This document shows, one piece after another, positions 26,170 to 37,116 of a stretch of DNA of 64,000 nucleotides. The position numbers and the translations under genes are program-made. The DNA is from Dicaeum eximium. Lineage: Eukaryota; Chordata; Aves; Passeriformes; Dicaeidae. The DNA lies in contig VWZP01006134.1 of NCBI GenBank assembly GCA_013396995.1, forward strand, positions 62,001-126,000, in the 5' to 3' direction. Under the pieces are notes generated by a model that was not told where the DNA came from, ran no database searches, and was given only the letters and a program-made list of their open reading frames with translations. The number at the start of each line of letters is the position of its first letter. Position 1 is the first letter of the stretch.

Positions 26170-26890
26170 ATTTGACAGTGTTTGGTGTGTCCCTGGCAAG
26201 TGCTTCTGGGGGGCATCCACAGGGGTGGCTTCTGTGAGAAGCTGCTGGGAGCTTCCACTATGCCCAGCAGAGTCAATCTTGATGGCTCTGAAGATGGACA
26301 TGCTGCTGGCCAAGGCTGGGCCAATTAGAGATGTTGTTAACACCTCTGTGATGACAGATTTAGGAAGAAAATCGAAGCAAAGGTGGTGGTGCAGCTTTAA
26401 TTCCAGTCAGAGAAGAGGAGGAGGTGAGAAGATGTGAGGGAAACAACATGGAGGCACCAGGGTCAGTGCAAAAGGAGGGGAGGAGCTGCTCCAGGGGCTG
26501 GAGCTGGGATTGCTCTGCAGGCCGTGGTGAGACCATGGACATTGTACCCCTGCAACCTGTGGGGATCCACAGGGAATGAAGAGATCCACCCACAGCCCAT
26601 GGGAAGGTGCCCACACAGGAGTGGGTGGATGCCTGGAGGAGGCTGTGGGAGAGGCAGTGCAGAGAGAGGGCCCTTGTTCCAGGCTGGAGCAGCCTGTCCT
26701 TGGAGCGCTGCACCCCGTGGAAAAAGTGCCCCTGACACAGCAGTTTTGGGGGGACTGTGCTCAAGGGATAGACTCATGTGGCAACAGTTTTGGGAGGACT
26801 GCTGCTCGTGAGATTGGACCCACATCAGAGAGGTTCACAGAGAGCTCTCTCCTATGGGAAGGGACCCAAATTACTTCTCTCCCTGTGCAG
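26170..26890 (+). mobile_element. LTR fragment, bird ERVL-type, truncated
   Basis: This is a GC-rich segment of a long, degenerate LTR family of bird ERVL elements, + orientation. Characteristic phrases are 'tgtgtccctggcaagtgctt' (about 26187), 'gatgctgctggccaaggctg'-like sequence (about 26300), 'gtcagtgcaaaaggagggga' (about 26463), 'gatccacccacagcccatgg' (about 26583), 'ggctggagcagcctgtcctt' (about 26682) and 'gcaccccgtgg' (about 26709). It includes an imperfect internal reiteration of 'gtgggaaggaccc...gagcag'-type units. The 3' end of the LTR is missing and is replaced by the inverted CR1 that starts near 26925. The 5' boundary is approximate. Long open frames on both strands here (up to 141 codons) are due to GC content and the lack of stops in the repeat, not to a gene. 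Confidence 0.75.
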
Positions 26891-27070
26891 TGGAAGAAAA
26901 TCTCAGGTGACAAATCAACCAAATCCCCATGCCCTTCCCCACCCTGCTGCCCACGCTGCTCTGGATACAGCCCAGGACACGTTTGGCTCTCTGGGCTGTG
27001 AGTGCCCATGGCTGGGTCATGTCCAGCCTCTCACCCACAGCACCCCAAGTCCTTCTCACAGGGCTGCTCT

Positions 27071-27125
27071 CCATCCATCCATCCATCCATCCATCCATCC
27101 ATCCATCCATCCATCCATCCATCCA
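27071..27125. repeat. (ATCC)n microsatellite
   Basis: About fourteen uninterrupted ATCC units run directly into the assembly gap, so the full length is unknown. The tract begins inside the inverted CR1 at a point where the element has a 'ctcaatccattc'-like sequence, so it probably grew from that seed. Confidence 0.97.
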
Positions 27126-27584
27126 NNNNNNNNNNNNNNNNNNNNNNNNNNNNNNNNNNNNNNNNNNNNNNNNNNNNNNNNNNNNNNNNNNNNNNNNNNN
27201 NNNNNNNNNNNNNNNNNNNNNNNNNNNNNNNNNNNNNNNNNNNNNNNNNNNNNNNNNNNNNNNNNNNNNNNNNNNNNNNNNNNNNNNNNNNNNNNNNNNN
27301 NNNNNNNNNNNNNNNNNNNNNNNNNNNNNNNNNNNNNNNNNNNNNNNNNNNNNNNNNNNNNNNNNNNNNNNNNNNNNNNNNNNNNNNNNNNNNNNNNNNN
27401 NNNNNNNNNNNNNNNNNNNNNNNNNNNNNNNNNNNNNNNNNNNNNNNNNNNNNNNNNNNNNNNNNNNNNNNNNNNNNNNNNNNNNNNNNNNNNNNNNNNN
27501 NNNNNNNNNNNNNNNNNNNNNNNNNNNNNNNNNNNNNNNNNNNNNNNNNNNNNNNNNNNNNNNNNNNNNNNNNNNNNNNNNNNN
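27126..27584. other. assembly gap (459 N)
   Basis: Unsequenced bases lie inside one CR1 element and next to a tetranucleotide repeat, the usual cause of such a gap. The stated length is an estimate and may not be the true length. Confidence 0.99.
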
Positions 27585-27934
27585 GGTTCTTGTTAAACCT
27601 CCTGATGTTCTCTTGTCTCCACTTCTGGAGCTTGTCCAGGTCCCTCTGGATGGCATCCCATAATTTAGATATGTCAGCTGCATTATTCACCTTGGTGTCT
27701 TCTGCAAATTTGCTGAGAGTGAATCAATGCCTTCACGTATCATATGAAAGAAGATATTAGGTAACAGTGGTCCCAGTACAGACCCCTGAGGGCAACGCTT
27801 GTCATTTGTCAGTGCACTTGTCCATTGGGATTCTGAACCATTGACCAATGCCCTTTGGATTTGAACATCCCACTATTTTCCTATCCATCTAACAGTCCAC
27901 TCACCAAATCCATCTCTCTCCAGTTTAGAGATTA

Positions 27935-29949
27935 CCCCACTTCTGATTTGGAGGAGGATTTTTAATTGGGAGGATCCTTCCCTTCACCCACTCCAGAAAA
28001 GATTAATCCTCCTATTAGAAAGCAGATATTTTGAGCACTTTTTCCTCTTTCAAAGTAATTTTGGACTCACAAATTAGGTGTCCCCCTTTTTGTAAGTTCT
28101 GCAGCTCATATCTTTCCCTTCAATGACAGCCAGGTTCAACCCAAACACTGATGTCACTGCCAGAGTTTTTAAAAATAAGAGTAATGTTTCCTTCCATGCT
28201 CAGGTTGCTGTTATTATTTTAGCACTCAAAGTCTCACCCAAGAAACAGGAGACCAAAATTTGAACTTCAGCATGAAGAATTTAAATAGTCACTCATATGC
28301 CCAGCTGACTGTCCTAACGACAGGAATATGCTGGTTTGTGCAGAAAAGGATGCAATATATGTCAAATCAGAGAGAGAGGAAATACAGGCAGATGCTTCAC
28401 TCCATAGTGCAGAGTGGAAGACAGCTTGCTGGAATTTAAAAATACTTGAATCCCTTGAAAACACTAGAATTTCAGAATAATTTCAATGAGGTTGACAATG
28501 TTGAGAATATCAGTTATAGCTGTTAATGTTTGATACTTTATACTAGTCTTTAGACCTTATACTTTGACCAATTTCCTTAAAAAATAAGGGAAAAGTGACA
28601 AACGTGTCTGTGCATTTACAACTAAACAATGCAGCTCTGGTCTGCAGAGCACGGACTACTTAAAATTAATTAATAAATAAAATTGATACAGAATACATGC
28701 TTTCATTTTTTTGCTATGAGTATACTACTATTCAGTCTTCTAAAAATCTCATTCCATGAGATTGAGAGTATCTTAAAACCTAACAGGACTCTCCAAAATG
28801 AGCATTTTGTTTTAAAAAATGCTTCAGTAAATAAAAAGAATGTTAGGAAGCCAATGTGCACAAACTACAGTGAAGATTAATAGAAATAATGTACATACTT
28901 TTTTTGCCCTCACAAACACAAGCAATAGGGAACTATCCAGCTGCACTTATCTTTATGGTGTTTTGGTAAATCTGAGATGTAAGCCCAAAAGTTCCTACTA
29001 AAAGATATATATCTGTGACATTCACCAGAGAAGTCCAAGTCCCATAACAGGCAAGTACCACTGCTTTGTACATATGGGATGAGAGGAGGCAAAACTGTGT
29101 CACAGTGTTGCAGAGTGGTTATCAGAAATAGCATTTTGTTCAACTTCTCATGCTTTAATGGAAAACATAATGGGATGACAATTGCAATATGAAATGGGTG
29201 TAAGAAAACGTCATGACGATGCAAACAGCAATTTGCTTTACTTCTAATCACACTTTGCCCGGGTTAAGTTTCTTAACAAACAGGATTTCTAAAGGAATGC
29301 TTCATTTAGCTAATTGCATATGAAAATAAAAACCAAAAAACAAACAAACAATAAACCCAAACCTAAAACTACCCAAAATCCAGATATTTTCAAATTTTCA
29401 AGTACACACTTTGAAGAACACATTTATTCAACTCCCAAAATTTCATGGTGTTTTTCTTCATAAGATCATGACATGTTTTGCATTTAAATAAAATATTGGA
29501 GCATAACAGGATCTAAACCCAACAAAAATTTCCTTAAAAAATTAAATTTTAATAATGATGCATTTCTGAAAGTTTATCTTTATTTCCTTATTTTCCCTTA
29601 CAATAGATGTTTTAACCTAGAACACTAATAAATCTGTGAGACAAATGTCAGCTCATAAAATCCTGCTCTTGAAGTAAGAGTTTGTCTTGCTTTAGAGGGT
29701 TTTAAGATAAGTTTTATTCACTGAAATATCAGGAATATTTGTACCTGAAAACCTCTTCTGTGAATTTCCATTTTCTCTCTTCTAGTCTTTCTTTTTTTTT
29801 GTCAAAAGCATAGAGAGAAGCTATCTGCTTATCTCTTATAGATGTGAGATTTTGTGCAGATATACATATCACACAGTGTGTACACATCCATGTTTTTCTT
29901 CCCATCCAAACATTGGGAGCCAAAAATGGGCACTTGAAGTCAGCAGTAG
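27935..29949. other. AT-rich unique DNA, no gene seen
   Basis: About 2 kb without a recognised repeat or gene. A CAAA-type run lies at about 29333-29352. Confidence 0.6.
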
Positions 29950-30005
29950 AAATTTGGAAAGCAGGAATTTGGAAAAAGTACAGGAAAAAAATTTGGAAAG
30001 CAGGA
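29950..30005. repeat. 20-bp tandem repeat, about three copies
   Basis: The unit 'aaatttggaaagcagga' occurs at 29950-29966 and 29989-30005. A variant, 'aatttggaaaaagtacagga', lies between them. The last copy runs into the CR1 sequence 'gcaggatcagggagg', so the unit includes the CR1 junction. Confidence 0.8.
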
Positions 30006-30563
30006 TCAGGGAGGTCATTCTTCCCCTGTACTCGGCACTGGTGAGGGCACACCTTGAGTGGTGTGCGCTGTGCTGAGCCCTCCAGTTCAGGAGGGACATT
30101 GAGATGCTTGACGTGTCCAGAGAAGGGCACCAAGGCTGGTGAAGGGAACACAAGCCCTGTGAGGAGCAGCTGAGGCAGCTGGGGTTGTTTAGGCTGGAGA
30201 AAAGGAGACTCAGGGGTGACCTTATCTCTCTCTACAACTCTCTGAAAGGTGGCTGTGGTCAGGCAGGGCTCAGCCTCTTCTCCCAGGTAACCAGTGACGG
30301 GATGAGAGGATAGAGTCTCTTAAGCTGTGCCAGAGGAGGTTTAGGCTGGACATTAGGAGCAAGTTCTTCACATAAAGAGTGATTGGGCATTGGAATGGAC
30401 TGCCCAGGGAGGTGCTGGAGTCACCATCCGTAGAGGCGCTTAAGAAAAGACTGGATGTGACACTCAGTGCCATGGCCTAATTGACAAGGTGGTGTTAGGT
30501 CATAAGTTGGACTCAGTGATCTCAGAGGTCTTTTCCAATCTAGTTTATTCTGCTGTTCTGTGA
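29996..30563 (+). mobile_element. CR1 LINE fragment, 3' end
   Basis: This is a well-preserved 3' portion of CR1 in + orientation. Diagnostic phrases are 'ctgtactcggcactggtgag' (about 30027), 'gtgtccagagaagggcacca' (about 30113), 'ggttgtttaggctggagaaa' (about 30184), 'tctctctctacaactctctg' (about 30224), 'tgcccagggaggtgctgga' (about 30401) and the 3' end 'aggtcttttccaatcta' with 'gctgttctgtgat'. The terminal sequence 'ggtcttttccaa' rather than 'ggtcccttccaa' marks a different CR1 subfamily from the copies at 2.6, 20 and 21 kb. No intact frame remains. Confidence 0.93.
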
Positions 30564-33500
30564 TCCCGTCTGAGGAGGCAACTGCCATGTTTTCCTGCTC
30601 CTATGAAATTTTGGTACTGGAATCTCATGTAGTAAATTAATAGAGCTAGACTGTCTTCCTGTTTTAATCTTAAATCCTTGGTGATGACACGAAAAATATA
30701 TGAATTATGCAATTCAAATAAACACTGACATTTTCTATTACCTTGTTCAGTTTTGAAGGGTTCTATTTCACTTCCTTATCCCCTTCCCCCACAAAAAATA
30801 ACAAAACCCACAAAATTTCAAAACCTTTGGTTCTGTATACTGATATATAGGGTGATACTGGAAAACCACAGATATTGGTTTAGACATCTTAAGTGGCAGA
30901 GATGTCATTACAATGGTACTGAATGGTGATGTATGTCATTAAAACAAGATGTTGCATGACATGTCTTTCAATTATTTGGTTGCGCTGGAAATACTGCAAG
31001 AATTTCTTTTCAATAATATAAAGCTAATGGCATGCCAATCAAATTCAATAGAATGTCACAAGAATGCAGATGGCAGGAAAAAAATTACATCATTCAGTTT
31101 ATTGTGTTTCCTCCCCCAGTAAAGAAGCATCTTTTACCAGGAACATGAAAACAAGGCAAGCTGGCACTTGCATCCAGCTTACATCCCCAGAATGGTCTAA
31201 ATTCAAAAGAGGGCTTTGTTATAAATATCGCTGAACTGGTTCAAAGTGCAGCAAACACTCAAGTCTCCTTGAGACTTAGGGTGCACGTCTGCCTCAGCGT
31301 TCATACACTTGCAGACTCATGGGAGGTAAATAATTTGACAGGCCAGTGTGTGGGGCACAGGTCTCTAGTATGCAGCAAAACTGATTTCCATGACTTGTAA
31401 CTGAAAACACAGGACATGAGGCAAATATTGAAAGGAAACGTTTTATATTTGCTTACATCGTACTAGATTAGAACTGGCATAGGGAATTTCCTGAGACTTA
31501 TTGCCCAGCAGGGTGGAATTGTCCTTGACTATGCTTCAAACTATTATCATCTTTCCAGTGATCATGAATCCTTCCTAAACACCTCAATCATTTCTTCTTC
31601 AATACTGATGTACTTTTAACTGGAAGATTCTGCTTGCAGAGATATAATTTTCAGGTAAGCACAATTAATCAGGGCATTTTATAAGAAAATCAGAAAAACA
31701 GAAGTGAAATAAATGCATGTTCTAGTCTCATGCCAAGGCACTTCCTACAAAGGAAAGAATGGACAATGAATCATATGCAATTAGTCTTTCATTTACAGTA
31801 AGAAATCAGAAAAATGTATTGAGTTGGGAGCACAGATGAGTCAATGGAAGAGTTTTTTCTGCAGGAGTCCATGTTTTACTTTCAGGCAAACTGTGTAGAG
31901 ACTTAGCTTTAGAAAGATTTGAAGAATACAAGAAAGGAAAATTACAAGTTCAGTGGGGTTTTTTTTTAGTGCCAGGGTGAGCAGTTTTCCCAACAGCAGG
32001 GTTCCTAATTATGATTAGCTATTTGCAATTGTGGAGGATAAGGTACGTTAAGTGTCTGCATTTTCATCAGGATGAGAGGATGGGCTGTTGAGTTTTCTTC
32101 ACAGGAAGCAATGGCCCTTTCAAAGGCTTATCATTGACTAAGTAGGAAAGAGGCTGTGTATTAGAAATGTTACAGGGTGGGCCTTCTTTTGACAGCTCAT
32201 ACCAGAATGCATTTTGTTGAGCACACTGCACACCCTTCTCTACCTTCTCTGTCACAGACACAATAAAAATATGTGAACCGCCCAGGTTAAAACTTGACAT
32301 GTTTTAATTAAAATTATTCAAGCATTTTGAGAGTTAATACTGGTAAAGATAAAAAGGAAAATGCTCCTACACTGATATAATGGATGTAGAAAAAGGGAAA
32401 GTTGCAAAAATTTTCATTTTGTTTCTCAGGTTCAGAGAGGAAGGTAAACTGCTGAAAAAACCTTGACTTATAAATCTACATGTACTTGATACTTCCTCAA
32501 GAATCTTAGCAATTTCATGTGACCCTAAGTTATTTTCCAGCCTTATTTCAGAACAAGGACAAAATAGCAAAAGCAAAATACTTACTGCTTACTCTGATAA
32601 CCTGGTCATGCACCTAACTCAATGTTTTCTACGCCTATTTACTGAAAATCCTGGAGGGGTGGGGGGTGTTTACCTGCAATGTCTTGCATTCTTGCAAGTA
32701 ATCTCAAGATACAGTAAAACAAAATGATGGAAAAAAAAATCCTCCAAAATAATGTCTCTCTTTTATGCAGGCAGAAAATTTACTCATCACAAGCATAATC
32801 CATTTTTACATATGTACATACTTTTTAAAGCTCAATAATAATTATAGCTACTTTAGGAATTCTACCATTATTAAAACTTCTAACATTTAATTCACTAGTA
32901 TACAATCAAATGCCATGGCTTATTTACATCTATGCAATAAAAGTTGAAAATTATGATAATCATTCAGAGCAGAATCAGCAGAAAAAAAAATACTAAGTAT
33001 AAAGATTGAACTATGTATGACCCCAAAAATAACCTTTTTGTGATACTTAGTCTGCACTGGGAAATAATTTTGTACCATGGCTTTATAAAATCAAAAGAGT
33101 TAGGCAGTGTTTTATGTATTGGACATTACTGTTATTCTGGATCTCGATAAACAAGAACTGGAAATTACAAAATCTTGCCTGATTGCTTTTTTATTTTTTT
33201 TAGTAATGTAAAGGTAACTCATTTGCCTAGAGAGAATCATCTTCATTTCCTGATTAAATGCAATCAGAGTGCTTTTGCTGGCAATCTGGTCTAATTTAAA
33301 AACTATCATACCAAGTGATCACTGTTAATAACTACTGGTATTATACAGCTTTGAAATGAAGGTCAAAAGCTATGGTTTGAAAGCCAAGGCAGGATTACAG
33401 TTCTACTGTTGCTGATGGAAAGAGGTTTTTACTCTTTGCTCAGAGCCCTCATATACAATCCAAATTCTCCTTATGACAAATGTGCATAGCAGATATTTTA

Positions 33501-34342
33501 TCCACCTCTCAAATAAATAACACTAGCAAAAGTGCTATGGAATTATATGGTTTATCAGCCTTTCTACTTGCAGAATCTCAGATTATACTGCGTATGGAAT
33601 TTAACAGAATGTCCTACTGTAGCTACATAGAATGATTCATTCCATAGCAGAATTTGTGAAAGACTACATCAAAATTGTGTGCATACCAGACTGTCCTCAA
33701 GCCTATTATGGGCAAGGGAAAAATATCACTTAAATGCATTTCCACTGAAAATGCAAAGAACTTGCACCCAGAAGCCAAAAGAAGAGTAAGTAAAAGAAAA
33801 GTACAGCAGGTACCACCCCTAGCTCAGCCATTCAGACTGAGTTTTCTTGGACACTGGACCAGTCTAGTATCACATTAGAAAGGCAGGTTTCACACCACTC
33901 ATATGCCAGCAGTCCTTTTGTCTTTCATGACACAAAGCAAAGATGGAAAGTTTCTCCTACAATCAATAAACATAAGTAGAAGTCAAAACCCAGTTTTTGT
34001 TCATTTTGACATCAGCTGCAAGTTTTAATCATGAATTCAGGTGCAATGCTGAATGGCAGGAAAGAGGCCCTGTCATTCCCACCCAAAATCCCTCACATCT
34101 TCCCCACAGCCTCCAAGTGCAGTATCCTGGCAGTATTCACTCTCTACAGTGTACAAGAACACATTTTTCATAAAATCCCTCCCTCTACAGAGGTCTGCAC
34201 AGTTCATATAATGAAGGATCAGTCTTCTGACTGCAAAATAGTAATATAAGGACTGAGACTCTGGTAACATTTTCCCAATTCCACTGTTCTGCTCGTATCA
34301 ATGGTGAGACCAGCCACTGCTCTTTCTGTGGGAAACAGGGAT
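30564..34342. other. AT-rich unique DNA, no gene seen
   Basis: About 3.8 kb without a recognised repeat. Short frames on both strands have no recognisable family, and no splice-bounded open segment stood out. Confidence 0.6.
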
Positions 34343-34574
34343 CGCCATCAACACTGCTATGCAGAGGGCTGTGACGAGGCTGCACATTCAGCCTGAGCTT
34401 CCCTGCTGCCCAGGCTGACACCGGTGGTGTTTTCTCAAAAGGCACTCACCTTCAAGCAGCACGGCGGCTGAGAGCGGGGAGTACAAATACCGCGTCTAAT
34501 AACAATAAAATAATAGCCACACACACCGGCACAAGGACGTTTTTAAGCAACCATAATTCGAGTTAAGTAGATGC
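34343..34574 (-). promoter_or_regulatory. CpG cluster with minus-strand splice donor: possible first exon or promoter
   Basis: Thirteen CpG dinucleotides lie in this 232-base stretch. Eight of them fall within 34462-34539, in a region otherwise nearly free of CpG. Read on the minus strand, the sequence 'gccgtgctgcttgaag' ends at 34450 and is followed directly by GTGAGTGCC (34449-34441), a near-ideal splice donor. This is the arrangement of an unmethylated promoter with a non-coding first exon transcribed leftward. There is no clear TATA box and no start codon in the presumed exon, and the transcription start cannot be placed. A young methylation-free insert or an old regulatory element would look similar. 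Confidence 0.3.
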
Positions 34575-34687
34575 GTTAGTTCACAGAAAAAGCATTTGTT
34601 ACTTTTCATAAAGCCTGGTCATAATAAGCCTGGTGAGGGGGCACTAAGATACATTCTTTTGTTCACAAGTAACAAAGAGCCTTAACG

Positions 34688-34810
34688 CCTGCCTCAGTTT
34701 CAAATCTCTGTGCAGCCATAACAAAGTCACTGCTGTGGCACATCCATAATCTGTAGTGCATTTTGAGATTCTCAGATGAAAGGCCCTGTATAAGTGGAAA
34801 CTATTATTAT
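34688..34810 (+). repeat. ancient amniote MIR-like SINE remnant
   Basis: The words 'cctgcctcagtttc' (34688-34701), 'ttttgagattctcagatgaa' (34761-34780) and 'ggccctgtataagtgg' then 'actattattat' (34782-34810) follow the order of the conserved part and 3' tail of an old MIR/CORE-type SINE found across amniotes. I know that pattern as 'cctgcctcagtttcc ... gctttgagatcctcagatgaaaggcgctataaagtg...attatta'. The copy is highly diverged, as expected for an insertion predating birds. The exact subfamily cannot be named by eye. Confidence 0.6.
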
Positions 34811-34890
34811 CTATGTGGCAGATAGATCCCAGCTCTGCTGTAATATGCTGCTCTCCTCAGGGGGCTCAGGCGTGTGAGCTGCTAAGTACT

Positions 34891-34950
34891 CTCCATTTCC
34901 ATTGCAGCTCCTCGCAGCTGAGAGCACTCAGCACCTAGGAGGATCAAGCA
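34891..34950 (+). repeat. possible ancient amniote repeat fragment
   Basis: The stretch 'cagctgagagcactcagca' then 'cctaggaggatcaagc' resembles the 'gctgagggcgctcagcacctcgcaggatcaggcc' words of an old repeat common in reptile and bird DNA. It also sits just after a splice-acceptor-like 'ctccatttccattgcag' (34891-34907). The match is short and from memory. Confidence 0.35.
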
Positions 34951-36931
34951 TGGAACTGAGTCCGGGCTTCAATCTCACAACCTTTACTTATGCAAAGCTT
35001 CCATCGTGGTTTTTAAACTGTGCTTTTGGCTGTGGGAAACGAGGTAGGAAAAGGAAGTGTAACAGAAGCACTGGAAAAAAAAAATTAAAAAGGCAAAATT
35101 CAAAAGAACTGCAAGATGTAAATTACTTAAACCATTAAAAGGGTTATGGCTGTTTGAAGACTAGATTAGTGAGATTACTGTCCTCCCATCTGATATCAAA
35201 ATAAAGCACCACATAAACCATGAGAGGTTGTACCAGCCATAAAGCTCATAGTTTCAACAAAGAAATACACATTTTTTAAAATTACAAAAAAAGGAAATAA
35301 TTATTACATGAGTATTGAATGTAAAAATTATAAATGAGAAATTCAAAATCTACATGTGCATAAACTGAAACATTTGCTTTGTTTTGCTCAATGCACACAC
35401 ACAAAGCAGTAAATTTCTCACTAAGGGTTTTCCCCCTTCTCCCTGCCCCCATTGGGAACAGCACAATTTCAAATCCTCAGTATTTCCACCTCTAATTGCT
35501 AGAAGGGTTCATTATCAGCTGTCTAAAGTGCAATACATCAACCTTGCAAAGCTGATATACAAAAGACTTTCACACATCTGATGGGCTGCTGTGCTAAATA
35601 CATCTTAATTTGTGCTGCATCTGCTGTTTTCTAATTTGTTTGTCATGCTGTGAATGCTACAGACTATGCTACAGCAGCTCCCTGATTTTTTATTTTTAAA
35701 AACACAGCAGCTATTCAGGAAAGAAATGGCTGAGTGCCACCATTGTTCCTCTGATCCATGGAATGACATCAGTTTCCTCGTATTAACCATTAAATACTTG
35801 ATGATATATGTTTAATATATTACATGTACATGCTACCATATGTCTCAATATACAAACTGTGTGTATATGTGCACTATTTACACCTCCCCTGTCAACATTC
35901 ATTAGAGTGTAGATCTCTTCAAACCAGTTTATCTACATTTGAACAAATGTCCAATTTAAGCCCCTTCATGTTCTGTGTGTCCTTAATTTTTACTGGCAAG
36001 CCATTTTTTTGTTGAAAATCTGGAACAGTGCTGCTAAAATCACAAGTCTTCCTGATTCATACACATAAATAAAGCCTGGTGGCTTTTTTACACACTGAAG
36101 GACATTTCATTGAGCCCACATACAGTCCTCACTGAAATGAGTTTGGCGTTCTCTGTTTAGTCCCTGCTGAGCTGAAAAGCAAATGGTAGAACAACATGTG
36201 TAATTCAGCATGATTCATAATACATCAAAGACTGTACAGAAGAAGCCTCAGCTTGAGCTGGCAGGGAAATTAAATTTCTACTCTTCCCTTCTTAAAGCAG
36301 AGAGTTTTCCCAGGTACAGTGAGCATTAACACTGGCCAGAGCATGCTGAATTTCTAGAGAAACAGCATGTGCTGTCATTAGCCCTCATAACCCCGAGAAT
36401 CCCACATATACCCCTTTTCCAAAAAGTGAATGAAACATCAAGTGGTAATTTGCACACATCCTCCTGAAACTTCACAAGTTGCAAGGTTAGAAGGGAACCC
36501 ACTTGGCACTACGTACATCTTCCAAGAGATCTTGGTTTCTCAGAGCTCTTTCTTTTAGGGAGGCCAATCCACTGCCAATCACACCCCCACCAAAATAAGC
36601 CCTCAAAGTGATTTAAAAACACATGTCACCAAAAAGCAGAATCTTGCCATTGCCTAATTCCCATGTGATGTACACACAAAAAAGTACCATAACCTAAGCC
36701 ACAAATGTTGTTACAAGTAATGTTCCTTATTTATTTATGTTTAGCTGTCGATCTTCTCAACTAGACAAGAAAATGTGTTTTGTGCAGGGTAGGTGACATT
36801 TAATAGAAAGAATAACTCCCTTTGTTTCAGCAAGCCCTGACTTTAGAGGAGCAGCTGGAATGCAAATTTCCTTCTGCTTTTGCAGTGTGATTCTTGACAC
36901 TAAAGACATGGAGAGCTATTTACATAATCAA
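34951..36931. other. AT-rich unique DNA, no gene seen
   Basis: About 2 kb with no recognised repeat. A donor-like 'gag|gtagga' at about 35043 could pair with the acceptor-like site at 34907 to frame a 135-base exon, but the segment overlaps the ancient repeat fragment and the open frame through it resembles nothing known. Confidence 0.55.
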
Positions 36932-37116
36932 AGAATCACAGAATCATAAGAACACTTAAGTTGGTAAAAAACCTTTGAGTCTCACTGTTAAGCCTGCACT
37001 GCCAAGGCCACCAGTAAACCACATCCTTCAGCTCCCCATGAAACCCATCTTTTTAAATATCTCCAGGAACGATGATGCAATCACTTCCCTGGGCAGCCTG
37101 TTCCAGTGTTTGCATC
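36932..37116 (-). mobile_element. CR1 LINE fragment, inverted 3' end
   Basis: The element is read on the minus strand. Its 3' terminus is at the left: 'agaatcacagaatcata' (36932-36948), the reverse of the terminal octamer repeats. Then come 'taaaaaacctttgag' (the reverse of the 'ggtcttttccaa' end, diverged), 'cactgccaaggccaccagta' (about 36997), 'atctccaggaacgatgatgc' (about 37059) and 'tccctgggcagcctgttcc' (37086-37104). Only the last 185 bases of CR1 remain. By its end it belongs to the same subfamily as the copy at 30 kb. Confidence 0.9.

Larger units (their letters stand above)
26925..27934 (-). mobile_element. CR1 LINE fragment, inverted, interrupted by microsatellite and gap
   Basis: This CR1 copy is on the minus strand and covers the end of the reverse-transcriptase frame. 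Left part (26925-27070): 'cccacgctgctctggataca', 'cttggactt'-type sequence and 'cacagggctgct'. Right part (27585-27934): 'cttgtccaggtccctctgga' (about 27632), 'tggcatccca', 'ttggtgtcttctgcaaattt' (about 27691), 'gacccctgagggcaacgctt' (about 27781) and 'tctctccagtttagagat' (about 27914). Both parts have the same orientation and are consecutive pieces of one element. Between them lie an ATCC microsatellite and 459 N. The frames of 219-272 codons reported across this region exist only because N was read as open. Confidence 0.88.

Noticed and set aside
26434..27001. GC-rich open frames of 120-141 codons on both strands
   Set aside because: They lie inside the ERVL-type LTR fragment and are a composition effect.
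26778..27760. Open frames of 219-272 codons across the gap, on both strands
   Set aside because: They are open only because 459 N were read as non-stop codons, and the flanks are CR1 and the ATCC repeat (read as repeating Ile-His-Pro-Ser or Trp-Met-Asp-Gly).
34908..35042. 135-base plus-strand exon between an acceptor at 34907 and a donor at 35043
   Set aside because: Its first third looks like an ancient amniote repeat, the frame resembles nothing known, and the donor is only moderate.
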